NCBI GenBank assembly: GCA_934169745.1 | Contig: CAKPOE010000005.1 | Span: forward strand, 53,733 to 117,732 | Source: an uncultured Clostridia bacterium | Lineage (GTDB): Bacteria > Bacillota > Clostridia > TANB77 > UBA1234 | DNA length: 64,000 nt | Reading direction: 5' to 3' | The notes under the pieces: model-generated | The model's input: the letters and a program-made list of their open reading frames with translations, nothing else | Databases searched by the model: none | Told to the model about the DNA's origin: nothing | Position numbers and translations under genes: made by a program | Shown: positions 16,295-23,675 of the stretch, one piece after another | How the letters are laid out: every line of letters begins with the position of its first letter | Numbering within the stretch: the first letter of the stretch is position 1

Positions 16295-17242
16295 TTAATC
16301 TTCACTAGGTGCAAAGTCTAGACCTAATGAGTGTAATTTATTTGTTACTTCTTCTAAAGATTTTCTACCCAAATTTCTAACTTTCATCATTTCATCTTCT
16401 GTCTTATTTGTTAAATCCTCAACAGTAGTGATTGATGCTCTCTTTAAACAATTATAAGATCTTACAGATAAATCTAGTTCTTCAATTGTCATTTCTAAGA
16501 CTTTTTCCTTCTTTGATTCTTCTTTTTCTACCATAATCTCAGTATTTCTAGTAGCTTCTGATAAATCAATGAATAAGTCTAAGTGTTCTGTCATAACTTT
16601 TGCTGCCAAGCTTAGTGCTTCATGTGGTAACAAGCTTCCATCAGTCCATAACTCTATAGTTAATTTATCATAGTCTGTAATTTGTCCAACTCTAGTATTT
16701 TCTACATAGAAATTAACTTTCTTAACAGGAGTATAAATTGAATCAATTGCAATTACTCCTATTGGTTGATTTGCTTGCTTATTCTTTACAGATGGATTAT
16801 ATCCTCTGCCACGATTAGCAGTAAGTTCCATATGTAAACTTCCGCCTTCAGCTATTGTAGCTATATGTAAATCTTTATTCAAGATTTCTACATTGTTATC
16901 TCCAACAATGTCACCGGCTGTTACCTCTCCGGCACCGTCCACATCAATTCTTAAAAGCTTCTCGTCATTATCATGTATCTTTAAACGAACTTCTTTTAAA
17001 TTCAAGATAATCTCGACTACATCTTCTACTATATTAGGTATCGTTGTGAATTCATGTTGAACTCCATCTACTTTAATGCTTGTAATTGCTGCTCCAGGTA
17101 GTGATGATAAAAGTATTCTACGTAAAGAATTACCCAAAGTAATTCCATAGCCTCTCTCTAGTGGCTCACATACGAATTTTGCATACATATTATCATTGTC
17201 CAACTTCAAACATTCGATTTTTGGTTTTTCGAATTCAATCAT
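16295..17242 (-). CDS. rpoA: DNA-directed RNA polymerase subunit alpha
   Basis: A 315-residue alpha subunit. The N-terminal dimerisation domain contains ERGYGITLGNSLRRILLSSLPG. The C-terminal domain, which binds UP elements and activators, contains LDLSVRSYNCLKRA, with the contact helix and NLGRKSLEEV near the end. It sits in the canonical order rpsD-rpoA-rplQ. AGGAGG precedes the ATG by about 8 nt. Confidence 0.98.
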   Translation of the reverse strand: MIEFEKPKIECLKLDNDNMYAKFVCEPLERGYGITLGNSLRRILLSSLPGAAITSIKVDGVQHEFTTIPNIVEDVVEIILNLKEVRLKIHDNDEKLLRIDVDGAGEVTAGDIVGDNNVEILNKDLHIATIAEGGSLHMELTANRGRGYNPSVKNKQANQPIGVIAIDSIYTPVKKVNFYVENTRVGQITDYDKLTIELWTDGSLLPHEALSLAAKVMTEHLDLFIDLSEATRNTEIMVEKEESKKEKVLEMTIEELDLSVRSYNCLKRASITTVEDLTNKTEDEMMKVRNLGRKSLEEVTNKLHSLGLDFAPSED

Positions 17243-17288
17243 TCTTTGACCTCCTAAATATTTTAATTTTTATTACTTTTAACTATTT

Positions 17289-17918
17289 CTATTTAGAATA
17301 CAACTCAACAATCAATTGTTCTTGTACTGGTAAATCGATTTCTTCTCTTGTTGGAACAGCTACAACTTTTCCTACTCTGTTACCAAGGTCAGCTTCTAAC
17401 CATGCTGGAACAGGTCTTCCGTTCTCGTTTGCTTCAACGATTTGTTTGAATATTTCACTATTTGCACTAGCTTCTTTAACCTTGATTTCATCACCAACTT
17501 TTAGTAAGTATGATGGAATATCAACTTTAGCACCATTAACTGTAAAGTGACCATGTCTTACTAATTGTCTAGCTTGAGCTCTTGAAGTAGCTAGTCCTAA
17601 TCTATAAACTACGTTATCAAGTCTGCTTTCTAAGATTTGTAATAGGTTTGTACCTGTTACTCCCTTTCTTCTTGAAGCTTCTTCGAAGTATTTTCTGAAT
17701 TGAGATTCTAATACTCCATAAAATGCTTTTGCTTTTTGTTTTTCTCTTAATTGCATACCATATTCAGATTGTTTCTTTCTTTTTTGTCCATGTTGTCCTG
17801 GCGCATAAGCTCTTCTTGTGATAGCACATTTGTCAGTATAACATCTAGAACCTTTTAGAAACAACTTCTCGCCTTCTCTACGGCAAACACGGCATGAATC
17901 TTCTATATATCTTGCCAT
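17289..17918 (-). CDS. rpsD: 30S ribosomal protein S4
   Basis: A 209-residue S4, a primary 16S rRNA binder and assembly initiator. The N-terminal region has a Cys-containing cluster (CRVCRREGEKLFLKGSRC), so this is the zinc-binding C+ form. The S4 RNA-binding domain (RLDNVVYRLGLATSRAQARQLVRHGHFTVNG is its span, about residues 100-130) is complete. It is embedded in the alpha operon between rpsK and rpoA, whereas in Bacillus rpsD is elsewhere and autoregulated. S4 from here could repress its own operon. Confidence 0.98.
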   Translation of the reverse strand: MARYIEDSCRVCRREGEKLFLKGSRCYTDKCAITRRAYAPGQHGQKRKKQSEYGMQLREKQKAKAFYGVLESQFRKYFEEASRRKGVTGTNLLQILESRLDNVVYRLGLATSRAQARQLVRHGHFTVNGAKVDIPSYLLKVGDEIKVKEASANSEIFKQIVEANENGRPVPAWLEADLGNRVGKVVAVPTREEIDLPVQEQLIVELYSK

Positions 17919-17957
17919 CTATTTATTCATTCCTTTCCATTTGATATTCTAATTAAA

Positions 17958-18359
17958 CTATACTCTTCTTCTCTTTGGAGGTCTGCATCCATTGTGAGGA
18001 ATTGGAGTAACGTCTTTAATCATACTGATTTCTAATCCTGCTGTTTGAAGAGCACGAATAGCTGCTTCTCTACCAGCTCCAGGTCCTTTTACATAAACTT
18101 CAACACTTTTTAATCCATGCTCCATAGCTGCTTTTGCTGCTGTTTCAGCTGCGCTTTGTGAAGCGAATGGAGTACTCTTTCTTGAACCTTTAAATCCAAG
18201 TCCACCTGAACTTGCCCAAGAAATTACATTTCCTTGTACATCTGTAATTGTAACAATTGTATTATTGAAACTAGAGTGAATATGAGCTTGACCTTTTTCA
18301 ATGTTCTTACGCTCTTTTCTTCTTCTAGTTGTTATTTTTTTAGTTTGAACTTTAGCCAC
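17958..18359 (-). CDS. rpsK: 30S ribosomal protein S11
   Basis: A 133-residue S11 with the conserved HIHSSFNNTIVTITDVQGN and the C-terminal GCRPPKRRRV that lines the mRNA exit region of the platform. It follows rpsM by 16 nt and precedes rpsD by 39 nt in the alpha operon. Confidence 0.98.
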   Translation of the reverse strand: MAKVQTKKITTRRRKERKNIEKGQAHIHSSFNNTIVTITDVQGNVISWASSGGLGFKGSRKSTPFASQSAAETAAKAAMEHGLKSVEVYVKGPGAGREAAIRALQTAGLEISMIKDVTPIPHNGCRPPKRRRV

Positions 18360-18375
18360 TATATTTCACCCTCCT

Positions 18376-18744
18376 TTATTTTTTCTTACCAGCAACTAAT
18401 TTTCTTGGACCTTTTCTTGTTCTAGCATTAGTCTTTGTTCTTTGTCCTCTTACTGGTAGATTCTTTCTGTGTCTAATTCCACGATAGCAACCAATTTCCA
18501 TTAATCTCTTAATGTTTAAAGCTTGCTCTCTTCTTAAGTCACCTTCAACTTTGTATTCTTTATCGATAACTTCTCTTATTTTAATAACTTCTTCTTCTGT
18601 TAAATCTTTAACTCTAGTGTCTGGATTAACTCCTGTTTTAGCTAAGATTTCGTTTGATTTTGTTCTTCCTATACCATAGATATATGTCAAGCCTATTTCA
18701 ACTCTCTTTTCTCTTGGTAAGTCAACACCTGCAATACGAGCCAT
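18376..18744 (-). CDS. rpsM: 30S ribosomal protein S13
   Basis: A 122-residue S13 beginning MARIAGVDLPREKRVEIGLTY, with the conserved RHRKNLPVRGQRTKTNARTRKGP tail region that contacts P-site tRNA. Unlike the other genes of the operon it is preceded by a long gap (158 nt) after rpmJ, which may fold and regulate translation. Confidence 0.98.
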   Translation of the reverse strand: MARIAGVDLPREKRVEIGLTYIYGIGRTKSNEILAKTGVNPDTRVKDLTEEEVIKIREVIDKEYKVEGDLRREQALNIKRLMEIGCYRGIRHRKNLPVRGQRTKTNARTRKGPRKLVAGKKK

Positions 18745-18902
18745 TTAAAAAATACACCTCCATAATTTCTTTTTCTTTCTGCTTTGTAGCATCTAGTGAC
18801 GTAAATGCTAATTATATGTAAATATCATCTGGATCTAGTTCTACCTAGACAGCCGCCCAAAACGATATTTATATCAATGTTTAAACTTTCTTTGTGTTAG
18901 AA
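18745..18902 (-). promoter_or_regulatory. rpmJ-rpsM intergenic leader with folding potential
   Basis: This 158-nt gap is much longer than the others in the operon. On the minus strand AAATATC near its 5' side can pair with GATATTT about 45 nt later, enclosing a G-rich arm and a CTAG-GTAGAA-CTAG hairpin. Further downstream is the rpsM ribosome site (GGAGG). In E. coli an S4-binding pseudoknot precedes rpsM. A comparable autoregulatory role here is inference from position and visible pairing. Confidence 0.4.
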
Positions 18903-19016
18903 TTAACCTTGACGTTGTTTATGCTTTGGATTTTCGCAAATTACTCTAACAACACCTTTTCTTTTGATTACTTTGCACTTGTCGCAAATTTTCTTTGCTG
19001 ATGGTCTTACTTTCAT
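18903..19016 (-). CDS. rpmJ: 50S ribosomal protein L36 (zinc-binding)
   Basis: A 37-residue L36 starting MKVRPSAKKICDKCKVIKRK. Two Cys in CDKC, a later Cys (VICENPKH) and a His form the zinc ribbon of the C+ type. AAGGAGGG seven bases before ATG 19016 marks the start; the longer in-frame extension upstream overlaps infA and is not real. Confidence 0.97.
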   Translation of the reverse strand: MKVRPSAKKICDKCKVIKRKGVVRVICENPKHKQRQG

Positions 19017-19083
19017 TTCTTTTCCCTCCTTAAGGTTAATACCAGTATTTATATATAAACGTTCTATAAGAACGCTGCCGCGC

Positions 19084-19302
19084 TTATTTAGCTCTCCATG
19101 TAATACGTCCACGATTTAGATCATATGGTGAAAGTTCCAATTTTACTTTATCACCCGGCAATATTTTAATAAAATTCATTCTTAATTTTCCAGAAATATG
19201 AGCATGTAACTTATGTCCATTTTCTAACTCAACAATAAATTCTGCATTAGGTAATGCTTCTACAACAGTACCATCAACTTCGATAATATCTTCTTTAGAC
19301 AT
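19084..19302 (-). CDS. infA: translation initiation factor IF-1
   Basis: A 72-residue IF-1, a single OB-fold that occupies the ribosomal A site during initiation. MSKEDIIEVDGTVVEALPNA and the end LSPYDLNRGRITWRAK are characteristic. It lies 14 nt after the KOW-domain gene and starts the ribosomal protein part of the operon. In most Clostridia adk and map sit directly upstream; here they are about 32 kb away. Confidence 0.98.
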   Translation of the reverse strand: MSKEDIIEVDGTVVEALPNAEFIVELENGHKLHAHISGKLRMNFIKILPGDKVKLELSPYDLNRGRITWRAK

Positions 19303-19316
19303 ATTATACCTCCTAC

Positions 19317-19583
19317 TTACTTAATACTATTTTTTAGAGATTTTCTTATATCTTGATTAGTAATCTTATTGTTATTTCTTATTCTCTCTGCAATAGTGCT
19401 ATCCGAGAAATCAGTTAATTCAACATGCTTCATCTTCTTTTTCTTTGGATTTTCAATTTTTCTAATATCTCCATCCACCAAATAGACGTAATTTTTCTCA
19501 ACTTTTGTAACGATAAAATATTCATTTTTATCTCGTCCAGCTATAGATAAGACTACATCTCCTATATCTATTCCGCAATTCAA
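19317..19583 (-). CDS. KOW-domain RNA-binding protein (L14e-like)
   Basis: An 88-residue protein with a KOW/SH3-like barrel (GIDIGDVVLSIAGRDKNEYF, then YVYLVDGDIRKIENPKKKK). Similar small KOW proteins precede infA in many Clostridia and are annotated as L14E/L6E/L27E-like, with unproven function. A long in-frame open stretch extends upstream, but the perfect promoter at 19636-19664 lies inside it, so the true start must be downstream. The TTG at 19583, with AAAGG five bases before it, fits a 46-nt leader. A lysine-rich C-terminal half may contact RNA. Confidence 0.75.
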   Translation of the reverse strand: MNCGIDIGDVVLSIAGRDKNEYFIVTKVEKNYVYLVDGDIRKIENPKKKKMKHVELTDFSDSTIAERIRNNNKITNQDIRKSLKNSIK

Positions 19584-19635
19584 ATCAACCTTTCTGCCCT
19601 CTTTTTTAGATGATAAGGCATTTTCTAACTTGCTT

Positions 19636-19664
19636 ATTATATAATGAAACCGGTATTCTGTCAA
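19636..19664 (-). promoter_or_regulatory. consensus sigma-A promoter of the KOW-infA-alpha operon
   Basis: TTGACA (19659-19664) and TATAAT (19636-19641) are exactly 17 nt apart on the minus strand. It is arranged back-to-back with the plus-strand promoter at 19708-19736. Confidence 0.9.
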
Positions 19665-19707
19665 CACATTTGCGAATTTTTCGTGAATTTTTTCAGTCAC
19701 TTTTGTG

Positions 19708-19736
19708 TTGACATAACACACAAAAGACTGTATAAT
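19708..19736 (+). promoter_or_regulatory. consensus sigma-A promoter of the 53-aa gene
   Basis: TTGACA (19708-19713) and TATAAT (19731-19736) are 17 nt apart on the plus strand. The predicted transcript begins about 50 nt before the small CDS at 19794. Confidence 0.9.
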
Positions 19737-19762
19737 AATATTTGGAAAACCCATAATAATAA

Positions 19763-19779
19763 TTTGCTCGAATTGAGCA
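19763..19779 (+). promoter_or_regulatory. hairpin next to the ribosome site of the 53-aa gene
   Basis: TTGCTC-GAATT-GAGCAA is a perfect 6-bp hairpin ending one base before AGGAGG. It could shield the RNA 5' end or modulate access to the ribosome site. Confidence 0.6.
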
Positions 19780-19793
19780 AGGAGGAAGTAGCT

Positions 19794-19955
19794 ATGAAGA
19801 AGCCTACTTGGAACAATTTGTCGATAACGTACGAGCGCTTGCGCATAGCTGCTGAAGCTGCTGGAGATACTACAGATAACATCATAGAACAGGTAGCAAG
19901 TGTGTATGATTTGCCGATTGAAGTGGCAAGAGACATCCTTGGCCTCTTTGATTGA
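19794..19955 (+). CDS. small conserved-looking protein, function unknown (53 aa)
   Basis: The 53-residue product starts MKKPTWNNLSITYERLRIA and ends PIEVARDILGLFD. It is amphipathic and helical by appearance, acidic in the C-terminal half, with no Cys and no membrane segment. I do not recognise the family. Its reality is supported by a perfect promoter, a GGAGG site seven bases before the ATG, and a strong terminator 12 nt after the stop, so it is a complete monocistronic unit. It lies divergently from the infA operon. The helix-forming sequence with two short helices could be a small nucleic-acid- or protein-binding factor, but this is speculation. Confidence 0.75.
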   Translation: MKKPTWNNLSITYERLRIAAEAAGDTTDNIIEQVASVYDLPIEVARDILGLFD

Positions 19956-19966
19956 TAACTTATGAT

Positions 19967-19996
19967 AAAAAGGAGTGAAAATTTTTCACTCCTTTT
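19967..19996. terminator. bidirectional terminator between the 53-aa gene and the M23 peptidase gene
   Basis: AAAAGGAGTGAAAA pairs with TTTTTCACTCCTTTT and has T-runs on both strands. It overlaps the last bases of the M23 gene (stop at 19995). Confidence 0.88.
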
Positions 19997-20582
19997 ATTT
20001 TTTCACATACTCTAACGGGTCTACTCTCTTTCCGTTTACAGAAAGTGCAAAATGAAGATGTGGCCCAGTAGTGGCTCCATTTGTTGAATTACCATTTGAA
20101 TCTTTGTATGGATTATTTGCTGGTCCTTCTATATATCTAGGACCCACTCTCGCAATAATCTCTCCACTCTTTACTTTATCTCCAATTGACACTAAAAAAT
20201 CATTAGATACATGTGCATAAGTGCTAACAACGCCATCTTTATGCGAAATAAGCACACTATATCCATTTGCACCATACCAACCTGCATATTTTACTATCCC
20301 ATCTGCAATTGCATATATATCAGTTCCTTCTTTAGCAGCAATATCAACGCCTCCATGATATGAAGAAGCACCCTCAGTTGGAGATTTACGATATCCAAAT
20401 TTCGACGTTATATTTTTAGACTTAATTGGCCAAATAAATTTACTATCTGATTTTACTATCACTATATTTTTGTTATAAGTTAATACATAATTGGAATTTG
20501 AAATATAAGGAATAAAAAATATTGAAATAATAATAGACAAAAAAATAGGAAGCAAATACAAATAGAGAAATAACTTTTTCAT
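19995..20582 (-). CDS. M23 family metallopeptidase (LytM-like), membrane-anchored
   Basis: A 195-residue protein with an N-terminal membrane anchor (LYLYLLPIFLSIIISIFF) and an extracellular LytM domain. The zinc ligands are visible in HGGVDIAA (H and D) and HLHFAL (second His), with GYSVLISHKDGVVSTYAHV between. Active M23 enzymes cut peptide cross-bridges in peptidoglycan, and all key residues are present, so this one is predicted to be active. Family members of this length also occur in sporulation (SpoIIQ/SpoIVFA-like), which cannot be decided here. ATG 20582 has GGAG five bases upstream. A tRNA-Leu gene lies just upstream on the same strand. Confidence 0.88.
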   Translation of the reverse strand: MKKLFLYLYLLPIFLSIIISIFFIPYISNSNYVLTYNKNIVIVKSDSKFIWPIKSKNITSKFGYRKSPTEGASSYHGGVDIAAKEGTDIYAIADGIVKYAGWYGANGYSVLISHKDGVVSTYAHVSNDFLVSIGDKVKSGEIIARVGPRYIEGPANNPYKDSNGNSTNGATTGPHLHFALSVNGKRVDPLEYVKK

Positions 20583-20620
20583 ATACTCTCCATTTCTTGG
20601 CCCCCAAAATCGTTTCAAGA

Positions 20621-20704
20621 TGGTGCGGGTGAGAGGACTTGAACCCCCACGTCTGTGACACTAGATCCTAAGTCTAGCGCGTCTGCCAGTTCCGCCACAC
20701 CCGC
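20621..20704 (-). tRNA. tRNA-Leu (anticodon UAG)
   Basis: The 84-nt gene has a GCGGGTG/CACCCGC acceptor stem, a Leu-type D-arm (GCGGAACTGGCAGACGC), an anticodon stem CTAGA/TCTAG around loop CTTAGGA (anticodon TAG), the long variable arm of class II tRNAs, a GTTCAAG T-loop and an encoded CCA end (20621-20623). Confidence 0.97.
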
Positions 20705-20782
20705 AATTCTTGTAACAGTAATTATATTAACACTATGAAATAAATTTGTCAACAGATTTTTCACAAAATATTTTAGCTTTAT

Positions 20783-21490
20783 TCAAATACCAGTAATTAC
20801 TTTTATAATTACATTTATATCTCCATTGTCGTTCTCCATTGTACACTCTCTTCCATCAAATGTTAAATGTAATTTTTCACCTAACAATGTTTGTCGTTTA
20901 TACTGTATCTCTAATTCGTTTATCAATACATTTTCCGGCAACATTTCCTCAAAAAATTCAACATATTTAGCATTGTTTACGTGATGATTTGTGTCTATGT
21001 CTCTCTTTGTTATTTGAATATCCAGAGTTTCGCCATCTATTTTCTCATCTTTTAGCTTTGATATCCCATCATCTAAAGCATTTCTATCAATAGTGCCATA
21101 ACCATCTACCATATCTTTTAAAAGTCTTACTGGCCTTTTAGCTTCTAAGTCATACAATATCCAGCTCGATGTAGCAAGCACCATTGGTTCACCATTTTCA
21201 TTTAAAATTTCAAAATCTCTAAATGCATGGAGTCCCTTCGGAGTCTTGCTCCATGTTCGTATTTCTATATTCTCATCTGCCTGTGGATATTTTAAAATCT
21301 TTATTTTCCAAGCTAAAACAAGCCATCCAAGCTTTAGGTTCATCATTTCATATGTGCCATACCCTATCGACTTAGAATGCCATATTGCTATATTTTGAAA
21401 CAAATCAATTATTCTTGACAACTTCATCCTGTCATTTCTATCTACATCACTATATCCTACAAGATATTTATGAGCATAATGATAATCCAT
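20783..21490 (-). CDS. acyl-ACP thioesterase
   Basis: A 235-residue double-hotdog thioesterase of the acyl-ACP family (FatA/FatB-like), which releases fatty acids from acyl carrier protein. The N-terminal hotdog starts HKYLVGYSDVDRNDRMKL. The second has the catalytic region ITKRDIDTNHHVNNAKYVE with the conserved Asp, Asn and His. ATG 21490 has GGAGG five bases upstream. It lies 12 nt after a HIT-family gene and is probably cotranscribed with it. Such enzymes are common in gut Clostridia and usually set chain length of excreted or recycled fatty acids (family knowledge). Confidence 0.88.
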   Translation of the reverse strand: MDYHYAHKYLVGYSDVDRNDRMKLSRIIDLFQNIAIWHSKSIGYGTYEMMNLKLGWLVLAWKIKILKYPQADENIEIRTWSKTPKGLHAFRDFEILNENGEPMVLATSSWILYDLEAKRPVRLLKDMVDGYGTIDRNALDDGISKLKDEKIDGETLDIQITKRDIDTNHHVNNAKYVEFFEEMLPENVLINELEIQYKRQTLLGEKLHLTFDGRECTMENDNGDINVIIKVITGI

Positions 21491-21502
21491 TTTTGCCTCC
21501 AA

Positions 21503-21847
21503 TTATAATATTTTTGGTCCTAAATGCTTTCCGCCAATCACGTGATAATGAAGATGTAGTATTGTTTGCCCACCGTCTTCACCATAGTTTGTAATCACAC
21601 GAAATCCAGTTTTATCAACGCCTTTTATTTTCGCAACTTCTTGTATTGCTTTATGAATTTCGGCAATGTATTGCATATCACCATTTTGTAGTTCCATTAT
21701 ATTTGATATATGTTTCTTTGGAACAACCAGAGTATGTACTGGTGCAACTGGATGCAAATCATCAAAAGCTATTACATAATCGTTTTCATATATGATTGTT
21801 GATGGTATTTCTTTATTTGCTATCTTACAAAATATACAATCGTTCAT
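21503..21847 (-). CDS. HIT family nucleotide-binding protein (HinT-like)
   Basis: A 114-residue HinT-type protein: CIFCKIANKEIPS at the N-terminus with zinc-type Cys, then the histidine triad HLHYHVIGG at the C-terminus. HinT hydrolyses adenosine phosphoramidates such as aminoacyl-AMP conjugates. AGGAGG seven bases before the ATG supports the start. Position near alaS is suggestive but proves nothing. Confidence 0.93.
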   Translation of the reverse strand: MNDCIFCKIANKEIPSTIIYENDYVIAFDDLHPVAPVHTLVVPKKHISNIMELQNGDMQYIAEIHKAIQEVAKIKGVDKTGFRVITNYGEDGGQTILHLHYHVIGGKHLGPKIL

Positions 21848-21872
21848 TATAAACCTCCTATCATTTTTATAA

Positions 21873-21896
21873 GGGTCACTATATGACTAGTGACCC
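21873..21896 (-). terminator. probable terminator after alaS
   Basis: GGGTCACTA and TAGTGACCC form a perfect 9-bp stem 9 nt past the alaS stop. The T-tail on the minus strand is poor (TTATAAAAATG), so termination may be weak. Confidence 0.55.
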
Positions 21897-21905
21897 GCAA
21901 ATAAA

Positions 21906-23663
21906 TTACTCCAAAATCGCTTTTATTCTTCTTACGCCTGAAGAAACGGCCTCTTCTTTCTTAATTTTAAAATGTCCCATATTTCCTGTTCTTTCAACAT
22001 GAGGTCCACCACAAATTTCTTTACTAAAATCTCCTATTGTATATACTTTTACTTTATCACCATATTTGTTTTCAAATAATCCAGTAGCACCACTTGCTTT
22101 TGCTTCTTCTAATGTCATCTCTTCGCAAGTTACAGGCAAATCTCTCTTTATTTGTTCATTGACAATATCTTCAACTTTTTGCAATTCTTCAGGTGTTACC
22201 TTTTGTGGATGTGCAAAGTCAAATCTTAGTCTTTCTGCTGTCAGGTTAGAGCCTTTTTGAGTTGCATGCTCTCCAAGAACTATTTGAAGCGCTTTATGAA
22301 GAAGATGTGTTGCTGTATGATATGCTGTTGTTTTTTCACTGTGGTCAGCAAGTCCGCCCTTAAATTTTTGCTCTGCACCTGCTCTTGATAATTCTTGATG
22401 CTTCTTAAACAATTCTTGGAATTCGTCCATGTCAATTTCTATTCCATTTTCCTTTGCAAGTTCAGCCGTCATTTCAGGTGGAAAACCAAATGTATCATAC
22501 AAATGGAAAACAACTTGTCCATCTAACTTTGTTTTTCCAGCATTTTTTGCTCTTTGAACATCTTTAGCAAATTCCTTTTCGCCATTTTCCAATGTTTTTA
22601 AGAATTTATTTTTTTCTTCTTCAATTACTTCAACTATAACATCTTTATTTGCTCTTGTTTCTGGGTACATTTCTTCTAGGTTTTCAATAAATGTTTCTAG
22701 TAATGCAGACATATTGTCTGGATTAAATTCTATCTTTCTCATATGTCTTATCGCTCTACGAAGTAATCTTCTTAATATGTAGCCTTGTTCAACATTACTT
22801 GGTCTAACACCATCAATAATCATAAATATAGATGTTCTTATATGATCTGCAATAATTCTACAACTTACATCATTAGGGTTACTAGATAGTTCTTTGATTT
22901 TTGCTATAATACCAGAGAACAACTCTGTTTCATACACTGATTTCTTTCCTTGAAGAAGTCCAATAACTCTTTCCAATCCAAGTCCAGTATCGACATTTGG
23001 ATGCTCTAGTGGAACTAAACTTCCATCTTTTTGTTTATTATATTGCATAAAAACATTGTTCCATATTTCCAAATATTTACCACAGCTACAAGTTGGATCA
23101 CAGTGTTCACTGCACTTCTCCTTACCTGTATCATAGAAAATTTCTGTATCTGGTCCACAAGGTCCTGTTTCACCAGCTGGTCCCCACCAGTTATGCTCTC
23201 TGCTACAAAAATAAATTCTCTCTTTAGGAATTCCGGCATCCATCCAATACTTAGCAGCCTCATCATCTCTCGGAATTCCATCTTCTCCTGCAAAAACAGT
23301 AACAGATATTTTATTCATATCAAACCCAAGTTCTTTCTCCAAAAACTCATAACTCATGTGAATAGATTCGTCTTTAAAATAATCTCCTAAAGACCAGTTT
23401 CCCAACATTTCAAAGAAAGTTAAGTGTGAATTATCACCAACTGAATCTATATCTCCTGTTCTTATACATTTTTGATAATCCGTTAGTCTCTTGCCTTGTG
23501 GATGTGGTTCACCAAGCAAATATGGCACAAGAGGATGCATTCCTGCTGTAGTAAATAAAACTGTTGGATCATTCTCTGGCACTACTGGAGCACTTGGAAT
23601 TTCTTTATGTCCATGTCTCTTAAAAAATTCAATGTACTTTCTTCTTAATTCATATGCTTTCAT
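21906..23663 (-). CDS. alaS: alanine--tRNA ligase, short form lacking the C-Ala domain
   Basis: A 585-residue AlaRS; bacterial enzymes are usually about 870-890. The catalytic domain (LRRKYIEFFKRHGHKEIPSA, then TFFEMLGNWSLGDYFK and VDTGLGLERV) and the tRNA-recognition helical domain are complete. The editing domain is present with HTATHLLH and CGGPHV, the zinc/serine-editing motifs. The protein stops at GVRRIKAILE, so the DHHA1/C-Ala domain is absent, and the beta-barrel usually inserted before the editing domain is reduced. A Cys-rich insert (CSEHCDPTCSCG) follows the GPCGP motif. The stop is clean and no second fragment is nearby, so this is a compact form, not a broken gene. It lies 12 nt after the FAD oxidoreductase gene. 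Confidence 0.94.
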   Translation of the reverse strand: MKAYELRRKYIEFFKRHGHKEIPSAPVVPENDPTVLFTTAGMHPLVPYLLGEPHPQGKRLTDYQKCIRTGDIDSVGDNSHLTFFEMLGNWSLGDYFKDESIHMSYEFLEKELGFDMNKISVTVFAGEDGIPRDDEAAKYWMDAGIPKERIYFCSREHNWWGPAGETGPCGPDTEIFYDTGKEKCSEHCDPTCSCGKYLEIWNNVFMQYNKQKDGSLVPLEHPNVDTGLGLERVIGLLQGKKSVYETELFSGIIAKIKELSSNPNDVSCRIIADHIRTSIFMIIDGVRPSNVEQGYILRRLLRRAIRHMRKIEFNPDNMSALLETFIENLEEMYPETRANKDVIVEVIEEEKNKFLKTLENGEKEFAKDVQRAKNAGKTKLDGQVVFHLYDTFGFPPEMTAELAKENGIEIDMDEFQELFKKHQELSRAGAEQKFKGGLADHSEKTTAYHTATHLLHKALQIVLGEHATQKGSNLTAERLRFDFAHPQKVTPEELQKVEDIVNEQIKRDLPVTCEEMTLEEAKASGATGLFENKYGDKVKVYTIGDFSKEICGGPHVERTGNMGHFKIKKEEAVSSGVRRIKAILE

Positions 23664-23675
23664 TATATATTCCCC

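Noticed and set aside
19584..19754. N-terminal extension of the KOW-domain protein to 145 residues
   Set aside because: The consensus promoter of this gene lies inside the extension, so the upstream codons cannot be transcribed from it; the extension also lacks a family match.
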